A stretch of DNA of 10,724 nucleotides from Alphaproteobacteria bacterium. GTDB taxonomy: Bacteria > Pseudomonadota > Alphaproteobacteria > Rhizobiales > Aestuariivirgaceae. Positions 1-6,265 of the stretch are shown in pieces. The stretch's first letter is position 1; every line of letters begins with the position of its first letter. The stretch is from contig VAZZ01000284.1 in the NCBI GenBank assembly GCA_005884715.1, positions 1-10,724 of the forward strand, written 5' to 3'. A model generated the notes under the pieces. The model was not told where the DNA came from. It was given only the letters and a program-made list of their open reading frames with translations, and did not search any database. A program made the translations under genes and the position numbers.

Positions 1-455
1 TAGCCGGCTGTCAAGATTGTCATACTGAAGGTTACCGCACAAGTCAGGGAAAGATTGATCCGACGAAGTCGATGAAAGGCAGCTCGATTGGCTGGCAAGG
101 TCCTTGGGGCACAAGCTATGCCCAAAACCTGCGACTTAGCGCGGCGAGCTTGAGCGAGGATGGTTTTGTGCAAATCTATGGCGTCCGTGCACCGGAGATG
201 TCTCCACCAATGCCGTGGTATCGGTTGCGGATGATTCCGGAGGACGACCTTCGATCGCTCTACCGCTATCTGAAGTCATTGGGAGAGCCCGGAGCGTCAG
301 TTCCTGCTTTCGTCCCTCCCGGTAGCAGGGTGAAAACTCCCTACATTGTCCTCGATCCGCCACAGATGCCTCCTGCTTGCAGCCATGACTTGGACTGCCG
401 CATTGGGGAGATTTGCGTAACGATTGAGCCGCGCCATTGCGCAAAAAAGGGATGA
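1..455 (+). CDS. c-type cytochrome, C-terminal part, with Cys-rich tail (5' cut by window edge)
   Basis: The reading frame is open from the left edge (first full codon at 3), so the N-terminus and signal peptide lie outside the window. A CQDCH haem-attachment motif is encoded at 9-23, and a later MSPPMPWYRLRM segment gives candidate axial Met ligands, followed by the EDDLRSLYRYLKSLG helix typical of class I cytochrome c. By family knowledge this is a periplasmic or membrane-facing electron carrier; its partner cannot be told. The last 25 or so residues form an odd tail with four Cys (spacing C-x5-C-x5-C-x7-C) and acidic residues before the second Cys. This resembles small disulfide-rich modules and is not part of the cytochrome fold. 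The gene ends 33 bp from the end of the convergent ankyrin-cytochrome gene. The cytochrome call is firm; the role of the tail is unknown. Confidence 0.82.
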   Translation, partial: AGCQDCHTEGYRTSQGKIDPTKSMKGSSIGWQGPWGTSYAQNLRLSAASLSEDGFVQIYGVRAPEMSPPMPWYRLRMIPEDDLRSLYRYLKSLGEPGASVPAFVPPGSRVKTPYIVLDPPQMPPACSHDLDCRIGEICVTIEPRHCAKKG

Positions 456-488
456 GACCTCGCGCAGGATAAGAAAAGCCGACTCCCA

Positions 489-1258
489 CTACGCCAACGC
501 CGAGCCCATGCCGACGACAGGCTGCTCGAAATCGGCTGCCGGTAATTGCGGCCGGCATGGGTTGCACCATTCGGCGAGCATCGGCTCGTCACTATTCATG
601 CTCAAATAGACAATAAGGTCTGCCCGGTCGGCTTCATCTTGCAAGCCGTTTGAACCCATGTCCGTGCCCGGCAAAGTCCGGCATGGATCGGAAATGAAGA
701 TATTCAAATCTTCAAAGTTCCACTTTCCGCCGCGCCCCTGCATCACCGGCGAATACTTGAAACCGTCCATAGCCGCGACGGGACGACCCACAATATTCCA
801 TAGCGGCGGTCCTCTGAACTTCATCATTTTCGGGCCGGGACATGGCATCGACTGCATTCCTTAGCAAAGAGATCGTGACCATGTTCCGGATCAGCATTGC
901 GAAGTCTCCCCGCAATTGGCGTCACGGTCGGGAATATATAGCCCTGATCGAGGAGATACTGAGCGACCGCCTCGTGACCGTTCGCCCTCGCATAGTGGAT
1001 GGGCGGCTCGCGAAACTTCGTGAGGGCGTTCACATCGGCGTCCGCTTTGACAAACGCTTCTACGGAGGGAAGTGAACCCTGCACCGCGGCGAGGTGGAGA
1101 GCCGTCTGCGTGCGGAATTCACTGTTCGGCAGAGCACCGTGATCCAGAAGAATCTGCAAGATTTCAGCATCGCCCTTCCAGGCGGCAGTGAGCGGCGGTC
1201 CAAAGGCAAAAGTGAGATTAACATCAGCGCCGCGTGAAAGCCCCAAAGGGCCGATCAC
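489..1258 (-). pseudogene. ankyrin-repeat / cytochrome c fusion protein, frameshifted
   Basis: Two overlapping minus-strand frames together make one protein. The first (1258-824) has about three ankyrin repeats (RGADVN, LLDHGA, TALHLAA and HYARANGHE blocks) and ends with the haem motif CSRCH, then stops at TGA. The second carries the rest of a class I cytochrome c (GPPLWNIVGRP, GFKYSPVM, PGTDM with the likely axial Met, RADLIVYL). One extra A in the AAAA run (plus-strand TTTT at 827-830) joins them as ...CHVPARKMMKFRGPPLW..., giving 256 aa. The GTG start at 1258 has an AAGGA ribosome site, but no signal peptide follows, although haem attachment needs export. The ankyrin part also begins mid-repeat, so the 5' end may be lost as well. 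It lies 18 bp after the 70-aa membrane gene and in its frame. It could be a real pseudogene, a sequencing error, or a -1 slip at A-AAA-TGA. Confidence 0.75.
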
Positions 1259-1276
1259 CGTAGATTCCTTGACGCA

Positions 1277-1489
1277 TCAAAGGCCAGTAATGTTGGCGAC
1301 AGCCTCCTCTACGTCTGTCACATGCCAATCGCCGATCCAGAACTCACCGACCACAATCCCAATTACCAATCCAAGGCCGACAAGCCACCAACCCGGCATG
1401 CTTCTGTTGCGCTGCCGGCGCTTCTGTTGAACGAGCTGTTCGAGGTCACGTACTTTCTGCGGCTGTGCATATTTTCTGAGGCTACCCAT
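1277..1489 (-). CDS. small single-pass membrane protein (70 aa), paralogue of the 2283-2504 gene
   Basis: I do not recognise the family. The protein has a basic, hydrophilic N-terminus (MGSLRKYAQPQK..., then KRRQRNR), one strongly hydrophobic segment (GWWLVGLGLVIGIVVGEF, about residues 33-50) and a short acidic tail (DVEEAVANITGL). By the positive-inside rule the N-terminus is cytoplasmic and the tail periplasmic. The ATG at 1489 follows a GAAGGA site. The gene at 2283-2504 has the same order: MG-L-KYA start, basic stretch, membrane segment, EVEHLIADAL tail. The two are therefore paralogues that flank the nuclease gene. The stop lies 18 bp before the GTG start of the ankyrin-cytochrome frame, in the same frame. 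Because the paralogue stops at the matching place, I read this stop as original and not as a nonsense mutation. Confidence 0.6.
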   Translation of the reverse strand: MGSLRKYAQPQKVRDLEQLVQQKRRQRNRSMPGWWLVGLGLVIGIVVGEFWIGDWHVTDVEEAVANITGL

Positions 1490-1608
1490 CGAAGGTGATC
1501 CTTCACTCTTCCCGAGAACGTCGGCGCTGGTCGCGCGGAACGCCGGGGCTATTTTTGCTGCGGCCGAGAGGATCGCCCCGCTCCTAGGTCGACCAAACCG
1601 GCCGTTAT

Positions 1609-1625
1609 GTAAAATTTACGTAAAA
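1609..1625. promoter_or_regulatory. AT-rich inverted-repeat motif upstream of the 70-aa membrane gene
   Basis: GTAAAATTTAC (1609-1619) and TTTACGTAAA (1615-1624) are overlapping perfect inverted repeats in a GC-rich 234-bp gap between the nuclease stop and the start of the 70-aa gene. A near copy (GTAAACTACGTAAAA) lies at 2801-2815. The position suits an operator or promoter element, but no binding protein can be named. Confidence 0.3.
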
Positions 1626-1723
1626 TTCAACGGAATGTCACCCGGCAAAATACCCTGCCCGCGTGGCCGGCGAGCAAGGGCAGCAGGCCTGAGTCAAGTG
1701 TCTTGCAAACGCTCGAATCTTGC

Positions 1724-2245
1724 TTATTCGCACCAATTATGCCGGCGGCCAGCCCAAGGTACCGCCAGGCCTTCATCAACCAGTTGCATGCCGAGCGAAT
1801 GGCCGTTGCGAAGAAGAGTGCGGAGTTTACGGCCATGCTCGTCAATATCGCGGTCACCGGAACGCGTGATGTCGAAAGGGTCCTCGTTGATCAACTCTAC
1901 CAGCCGGAGCTTTGCCCGCTTGCCCAGTTCAAGCTCAGAGAGGCACTCAGGTTTACCGACTTTCGGCGCGTCTATGTCCTCCAACCCGATCGTTTCTCCA
2001 TTGTGGCGAATTGTATCGCCATCGACCACGCAATTGCGCTGCGCCGATGAAACACAGACCTGATACTTTGGGAATGCACGGGCAAGCCAACTCGCGCCCG
2101 GGACCGGCAACGCACCGATCAGAAGGAGGCCGAGGATCACACCGACAGCAAAGCCAGACATCAAGAGATGCGGAAGCCCAAATCGGCCTCGGCCGCGCAG
2201 ATGAAGCCGCTTTTTCCAGTCCTCAAATCGTTGAACCTTGGTCAT
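1724..2245 (-). CDS. membrane-anchored staphylococcal-nuclease-like (thermonuclease family) protein
   Basis: 173 aa from the ATG at 2245; an in-frame GTG at 2266 has no visible ribosome site. Residues 1-25 are basic, residues 27-46 form one membrane segment (signal anchor), and the SNase-like domain runs from about residue 63 to the end, so it should face the periplasm. Family landmarks are VVDGDT (73-78), DIDAP (90-94), DEHGRKLR (135-142), LVDEGLA and a closing WC. Compared with staphylococcal nuclease, the calcium-site aspartates and Arg87 (here R139) are kept. The Arg35 position is Gly87 (TIGLEDIDAP) and the Glu43 position is Lys95, so catalysis is doubtful. Each change is one base from the usual codon. 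It sits between two genes for 70-73-aa membrane proteins on the same strand, 37 bp behind the first and 234 bp before the second. The family call is firm; activity is uncertain. Confidence 0.8.
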   Translation of the reverse strand: MTKVQRFEDWKKRLHLRGRGRFGLPHLLMSGFAVGVILGLLLIGALPVPGASWLARAFPKYQVCVSSAQRNCVVDGDTIRHNGETIGLEDIDAPKVGKPECLSELELGKRAKLRLVELINEDPFDITRSGDRDIDEHGRKLRTLLRNGHSLGMQLVDEGLAVPWAGRRHNWCE

Positions 2246-2282
2246 GCACTTAGTCCATGCGAGCACAAAAAGCGGCTGGTGA

Positions 2283-2504
2283 TCACCATCCCAGCATGCT
2301 GAGCGCGTCCGCGATAAGGTGCTCGACTTCTGGCAGCGACCGGCTGCTGCGCAGGGCTTGACTGATCACGCCACCTACCAACAAACCGAGGGCGATCACC
2401 GCCCATCGTGGCACGCCACTGCGGCGCCGCGGGCGTTTCTGAGGGCTTGTCTGTTTAGAGTCATGCTCGCGGTGGGGCCGCGCATATTTTGACAAGTCAC
2501 CCAT
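2283..2504 (-). CDS. small single-pass membrane protein (73 aa), paralogue of the 1277-1489 gene
   Basis: Family not recognised. The N-terminus is basic (MGDLSKYARPHRE, then KRPRRR). One hydrophobic segment (WAVIALGLLVGGVISQAL, about residues 34-51) is followed by a tail with the EVEHLIADALSMLGW helix. The ATG at 2504 has a GAGGGG site 5-8 bases upstream. Layout and start motif match the 70-aa protein at 1277-1489, and the first codons are also alike at the DNA level. The nuclease start lies 37 bp downstream, so the two are probably co-transcribed. A helper or partner role for the anchored nuclease is only an inference from context. The start of the leftward group is at or upstream of 2504. 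Confidence 0.6.
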   Translation of the reverse strand: MGDLSKYARPHREHDSKQTSPQKRPRRRSGVPRWAVIALGLLVGGVISQALRSSRSLPEVEHLIADALSMLGW

Positions 2505-2852
2505 TCAACCCCTCGACGGCCCGTCGCGCTGTCACCCCCCTTGTCCCCAGGACCCAGCTCGCGCTCGGGGTCAGAGCGGGCGCACGACCCAGGGGTATTG
2601 AATCGCCGCCCCTCTCACTGGCCGGCACAATTAGAAGGCGCTGTACCGACCATCGCGTCAAGATTAGGCACAATCAGGCAAGAATAACAATGAAATAACC
2701 CTAACGCCGGAACCGCGATTTTGCTTCGGAGCCGCATGCCAAGCTGCTTCGTCGAGAAATCGACCCAACAGCATTTGGCGTTCCGCCTGAGCACACTTCC
2801 GTAAACTACGTAAAAACTGGAACCGCGGCAGCTGTGCTGACGTTGCCGCGAC
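2505..2852. other. 348-bp non-coding stretch between divergent genes
   Basis: I see no convincing gene here. It separates the leftward nuclease group from the rightward secreted-protein gene and is richer in A/T than its flanks between about 2640 and 2820. It must hold promoters for both directions, but I cannot fix -35/-10 boxes. It contains the near copy (2801-2815) of the 1609-1625 motif and an inverted repeat (CGCGGCA 2824-2830, TGCCGCG 2844-2850) directly before the ATG at 2853. Confidence 0.5.
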
Positions 2853-3197
2853 ATGGACTGGACATGCCTCTTTGCCATCCTTTTCGCCCTTCTCTTTGGG
2901 GCGAGCTCAGCGCTTGCCGGCATGCCACCAAATGTTAGATGCGCTATCGCGGCGCAGGAAAAAGCGCGGAATGCGGGGTCGGAGTACCAAAATATCTACA
3001 GAAGAAACTTTGAACTCTGCATGTTGAACGCAATGCCAAGGAAGCGCCAGGCGGACTACCTTATCGAAAAGCCAAGACCGTATGTCGCGCTTTCGCCAGG
3101 ACCAGACAAACAGAAAATCACGCAACCCAATGAGCTAAAGTTCAGCGGTACGTGGGTGCGTATATCGGCCAATGTGTGGAGGCTGCTGCGAGACTGA
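2853..3197 (+). CDS. small predicted secreted protein, unknown function (114 aa)
   Basis: The N-terminus is a classic signal peptide: a hydrophobic core (LFAILFALLFGASSA) with a predicted signal peptidase I site after SALA (about residue 22). The mature part is about 92 aa, basic, with two Cys (C30 and C56) that could form a disulfide once exported. No family is recognised. Codon use is poorer in G/C at third positions (many AGA, AAT, CCA) than in the metabolic genes to the right, which may point to transfer. The start is fixed by an in-frame stop at 2838, but there is no clear Shine-Dalgarno. Instead a 7-bp inverted repeat ends two bases before the ATG. The signal peptide makes the gene credible; expression is less certain. 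Confidence 0.5.
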   Translation: MDWTCLFAILFALLFGASSALAGMPPNVRCAIAAQEKARNAGSEYQNIYRRNFELCMLNAMPRKRQADYLIEKPRPYVALSPGPDKQKITQPNELKFSGTWVRISANVWRLLRD

Positions 3198-3223
3198 AGT
3201 GGCACGGCCTCCGCCTCCAACGA

Positions 3224-3241
3224 CGGGAACTACGGTTCCCG
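3224..3241 (+). terminator. possible terminator hairpin with UACG tetraloop
   Basis: A 7-bp perfect stem (CGGGAAC / GTTCCCG) closes a TACG loop, i.e. C(UACG)G in RNA, a known extra-stable tetraloop type. It begins 27 bases after the stop of the secreted-protein gene. No T tract follows, so it may be a 3'-end protecting hairpin or chance. The rest of 3198-3491 has no gene I can support. Confidence 0.3.
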
Positions 3242-3491
3242 CCATCTTGATGGTCGCAAGCCGCACGGCAGCGTGACTGCCAGTCCTATCTGCTGAACGG
3301 CAAAAGCGCACGCACGCGTCCTTCGCGCAGATAGAGTCCGCCCCACAGCATGATGCCGAGATGGGCAGGATCGCCATGCATCCATTCACCAGTATCTCGA
3401 ATATGCGCCTGGCATCCCCCGCTTCCTCATTCCCTGATGCAATCGCGCATCTATAATGCGATCGACCAATAGCAAGGCATTGGCCTGATCC

Positions 3492-4382
3492 ATGATCGAC
3501 TTTGTCCATTCCCCTACCCTTACCGTAGGCTTCGCCCACAAGGCCTATCAGTTGCGCGATGAATTCCTGGCGCGAGGCCAGCCCTTGGAATCCTTCGAGG
3601 TCCGCACGCTCGATGATCTCGAGCAACGTATCGCTGATGCCGAGGTCCTGGTGATTTCGGGACTCTGGCAAAACGAGCTGGTGAAGCATGCGCCCAAGCT
3701 CCGGCTGATCCAGTCGATCAGCGCCGGCACCGACCAATTCTCGCGGGCGGTACTGCGCGAGCGCGGCATCAGGCTCGCCAGCGCCCAAGGGACAAACGAG
3801 GTTGCGGTCGCCGAACACGCGATCGCGCTGATGCTCGCTCTTACGCGCTATTTGCATCTGGCCCGCGATTTCCAGGCGCAGCAATACTGGCGCCCGATGA
3901 TCGGCGACCGCGCCCGCCGGGAAGACGAACTCGACGGCAAGACGCTGTTGATCGTCGGGCTCGGGCGCATCGGGCGAAGGCTGGCTCACCTCGCAAACGC
4001 CTTCGGCATGTCCGTGATCGGGGTGAAGCGCGAGCCGGCCTCAGTGCCGGGCGTGGCCCGCCTGGTGGGGCCGGCGCAATTGCTCGACATTCTACCTGAG
4101 GCCGACTTCGTCGCTTTGACCTGTCCGCTCACCTCCGAGACCGAAGGTCTGATCGGTGCATCGACACTTGCCGCCATGCGGCCGAGCGCCCATCTCATCA
4201 ATGTCGCGCGCGGTCGCGTCATCGATGAGGCGACTTCCGAGCTTTGGCGCTTCCCGAATGTGCTGGTGACACCGCATAGTGCCGGCGAGACCCGCCGCTA
4301 TGAGACGCGCATCGTCGATCTGCTGCTTGAGAACATTGCGCGCTTCAAGGCAGGCTCAGCCTTGCTGAACGAGGTCGCGTGA
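3492..4382 (+). CDS. D-2-hydroxyacid dehydrogenase family protein, internally deleted
   Basis: 296 aa. The N-terminal half-domain carries the ISAGTDQF and NEVAVAEHAIALMLAL blocks of the D-isomer 2-hydroxyacid dehydrogenases. The NAD(P)-binding site is VGLGRIG (about 155-161), catalytic Arg240 is in NVARGRVID, and catalytic His262 is in TPHSAGET. Intact members reduce 2-keto acids with NAD(P)H and have about 50 residues between that Arg and His, including the catalytic Glu in a DVFE-EPLP block. Here only 22 separate them: VIDEA runs straight into TSELWRFPNV at about 4230. An in-frame loss of about 28-30 residues has removed the Glu and a core strand, so the enzyme is probably inactive. There is no strong ribosome site before the ATG. 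It converges with the ketoacyl synthase gene, 20 bp apart. The substrate is unknown. Confidence 0.8.
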   Translation: MIDFVHSPTLTVGFAHKAYQLRDEFLARGQPLESFEVRTLDDLEQRIADAEVLVISGLWQNELVKHAPKLRLIQSISAGTDQFSRAVLRERGIRLASAQGTNEVAVAEHAIALMLALTRYLHLARDFQAQQYWRPMIGDRARREDELDGKTLLIVGLGRIGRRLAHLANAFGMSVIGVKREPASVPGVARLVGPAQLLDILPEADFVALTCPLTSETEGLIGASTLAAMRPSAHLINVARGRVIDEATSELWRFPNVLVTPHSAGETRRYETRIVDLLLENIARFKAGSALLNEVA

Positions 4383-4402
4383 AATAGGTCGGGCGAGCTG
4401 AA

Positions 4403-5618
4403 TTACGTCCAGCGGCGCAATACAATACTGGCATTGACGCCACCGAAGCCGAAGCCATTCGAGATGGCATGTTCGATCGTCATCGGCCGTGCCACACCCG
4501 AAACGAGATCGATGCCTTCCGCCGCCTCATCGGGATTATCGAGATTGAGCGTCGGGGGCGCCACCTGATCGCGCAAGGCGAGAATGGTGAAGATCGCTTC
4601 CAGTCCGCCGGCAGCGCCTAGCAGATGACCGGTCGCCGACTTGGTGGCGCTGACGGCGATGCGTCCCGCTTTTCCGAAGATCGTCTTGATCGCCGCAAGC
4701 TCACCGCGATCACCAACGGGCGTGGAAGTCGAATGCGCATTCAGATGCTTGACGTCTTCCGGAGCGAGACCGGCTTGGCGCATTGCCACCGCCATGGCAC
4801 GCGCAGCACCTTCACCATCCTCGGGGCCCGAGGTCATGTGATAGGCATCGGCGGTCGTGCCATATCCCACCACCTCCGCGATCGGCATGGCCCCCTCGCC
4901 CATGACGAAGCCGTCGCGATCACGATCGAAGGGTCTTGAAGCGCGTTCGGGCCGGTCATTGAAGCCGGTCGAAAGCGCGCGCGCGGCGGCAAATCCGCCA
5001 AGGCTGACGAGATCGATGCAGGCTTCCGTGCCGCCGCAGAGCGCCACATCCGCTTCGCCCGAACGGATCAGGCGCGCCGCATCGCCAATGGCCTGCACGC
5101 TCGCCGCACAGGCGGTGACCGGAGCCCCGAGCGGTCCTTTGAAACCATGACGGATGCTGATCTGTCCGGCGGCGAGATTGGCCAGGAACGAGGGAATGGT
5201 GAAAGGCGACAGGCGGCGGATGCCGCGCTGATCGGTTACGCGCACCGCTTCGACCATGGCGGGAAAGCCGCCGATCCCCGAAGCCATGATGGTGGCAGTC
5301 CGTTCGACTTCCTGTGCATCGGCAGGGTGCCATCCCGCCTGAGCGATCGCCTCGGCCGCCGCGAGAAGTGCGAAAAGGATGAAACGGTCCATCTTGCGCT
5401 GGTCTTTCGGCGCCGCTGCCTGATCGGGATCGAAACCGCCCTCGCTGTCCTCGGCTTTCGAGGGGACGATGCCGGCGACTTTTGCCGGAAGCGATGCGGC
5501 CCCATTCAGGCAGCGCGCGAAGTCCCGACCGGCCTTCCAGAAGCCGCGACCAGGCGAGTTCGACCCCGCATCCCAGTGGCGAGACCAGACCAAGACCGGT
5601 GACCACGATCCGACGCAT
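4403..5618 (-). CDS. fabF: beta-ketoacyl-ACP synthase II (FabF type), frameshifted and internally deleted
   Basis: KAS II elongates acyl-ACP with malonyl-ACP. The start (ATG 5618, MRRIVVTGLGLVSPLGCG) is in one frame and the rest in another. Removing one G from the GGGG run (plus-strand CCCC 5500-5503) joins them as ...ALPEWAASLPAKVAG..., giving 404 aa. In that numbering the active-site Cys is C170 (TACAAS) and the two His are H295 (NAHSTSTPVGD; Ser replaces the usual Gly) and H331 (KSATGHLLGAAGG). The C-terminal NGFGFGGVNAS block is present. MGEGA runs directly into MPIAEVVGYG at about 4889; E. coli FabF has some 16 more residues there (a core strand and helix). Cys-to-first-His spacing is 125, against 140 in E. 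coli. The ATG has an AAGGA site inside the end of the HxlR gene, 6 bp away, so the two form an operon. It is probably a decaying paralogue and not the housekeeping fabF. Confidence 0.82.
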
Positions 5619-5624
5619 GGCGTT

Positions 5625-6140
5625 CTATCCTTCTATTTGTGGCGCACTCGCCCGCAGCGACTGGATCCGGGCAAGGCGCTCATGTGTTTTGGCGGTGGCG
5701 CGTGGGCCGGCAACGAGCATGACGCTCGCGTGCGTCAAGGATACCATGCGCTCGGCGTCGACCATGACCGGTGTCAGATGGCGTCCCGTTTCGCGCTCGG
5801 CCAGCAGCACCGTTTCTCCTTGGGGGGCCATGTGCTTGTTGCCCCAGGCCAGGATCGCCATCACCATCGGAAAGAGATCGCGGCCTTTCGCGGTCAGGAC
5901 ATATTCGTGGCGCGGCGGCCGCTTGCTATAGAGACGGCGTTCGAAAAGCCCGGTTTCGGTCAGATGTAGGAGACGCCGCGACAGGATATTAGGTGCGATG
6001 CCGAGGCTCTTCTGGAAGTCATCAAAGCGCGTGAAGCCTTGGAATGCATCGCGCAGGATGAGGATGCTCCACCACTCGCCGATGCATTCGAGAGTGCGCG
6101 CCACCGGACATTCGACGCCAAATGATTTCTTTGGATGCAT
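5625..6140 (-). CDS. HxlR-family winged-helix transcriptional regulator
   Basis: 171 aa. The core matches the HxlR DNA-binding domain in order: ECPVARTLECIGEWWSILILRDAF (helix 1-2), FDDFQKSLGIAPNILSRRLLHL (recognition region), and the wing RRLYSKRPPRHEYVLTAKGRDL. A Cys just before PVART (about residue 11) is the position used for redox or electrophile sensing in some family members such as YodB and HypR; sensing here is only possible. I chose ATG 6140 because the upstream in-frame start is a TTG that adds an unconserved stretch. Neither start has a strong ribosome site. The gene is first in an operon with the ketoacyl synthase and is divergent from the DHFR-family gene at 6266. Family members often control such a divergent neighbour, and an inverted repeat lies between them. 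Confidence 0.88.
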   Translation of the reverse strand: MHPKKSFGVECPVARTLECIGEWWSILILRDAFQGFTRFDDFQKSLGIAPNILSRRLLHLTETGLFERRLYSKRPPRHEYVLTAKGRDLFPMVMAILAWGNKHMAPQGETVLLAERETGRHLTPVMVDAERMVSLTHASVMLVAGPRATAKTHERLARIQSLRASAPQIEG

Positions 6141-6227
6141 GAGCGGGCACGCTAGACAAGTCACTATCAAAACGCAAGTCAGCTACCCCCTTAATTTACT
6201 GCTCGCAAAATGCAATCAGTTTGGATA

Positions 6228-6247
6228 CCAGTTGCAATAGCAACTAG
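6228..6247. promoter_or_regulatory. candidate HxlR operator in the divergent 125-bp promoter region
   Basis: AGTTGC (6230-6235) and GCAACT (6240-6245) form a perfect 6-bp inverted repeat with a 4-base spacer, about 20 bp before the DHFR-family ATG. Just left, TGG-ATA-CCA (6222-6230) is another short inverted repeat, and AGTT/AACT units recur across 6217-6248. Placement between regulator and divergent target suits a repressor site. I could not assign promoter boxes. Confidence 0.4.
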
Positions 6248-6265
6248 TTATCTGAGGAGAGATTC

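Noticed and set aside
1277..1279. Reading the 70-aa membrane protein and the ankyrin-cytochrome as one gene split by a nonsense codon
   Set aside because: They are in one frame and the topology would suit haem export, but the paralogue at 2283-2504 stops at the matching place, and the ankyrin frame has its own AAGGA site and GTG.
1655..1683. CTGCCC/GGGCAG inverted repeat after the nuclease gene as a terminator
   Set aside because: The loop is long, no T tract follows, and it may be chance in GC-rich DNA.
2615..2923. Minus-strand frame of 102 codons over the left-middle gap
   Set aside because: No domain, no ribosome site, and it conflicts with the signal-peptide gene on the other strand.
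3135..3989. Long open frame of 284 codons on the minus strand
   Set aside because: It lies mostly antisense to the dehydrogenase gene, shows no family features, and its composition is that of a mirror frame of GC-rich coding DNA.
6141..6170. TTG start for the HxlR-type gene
   Set aside because: It adds ten residues not seen in the family; ATG 6140 is preferred although its ribosome site is weak.
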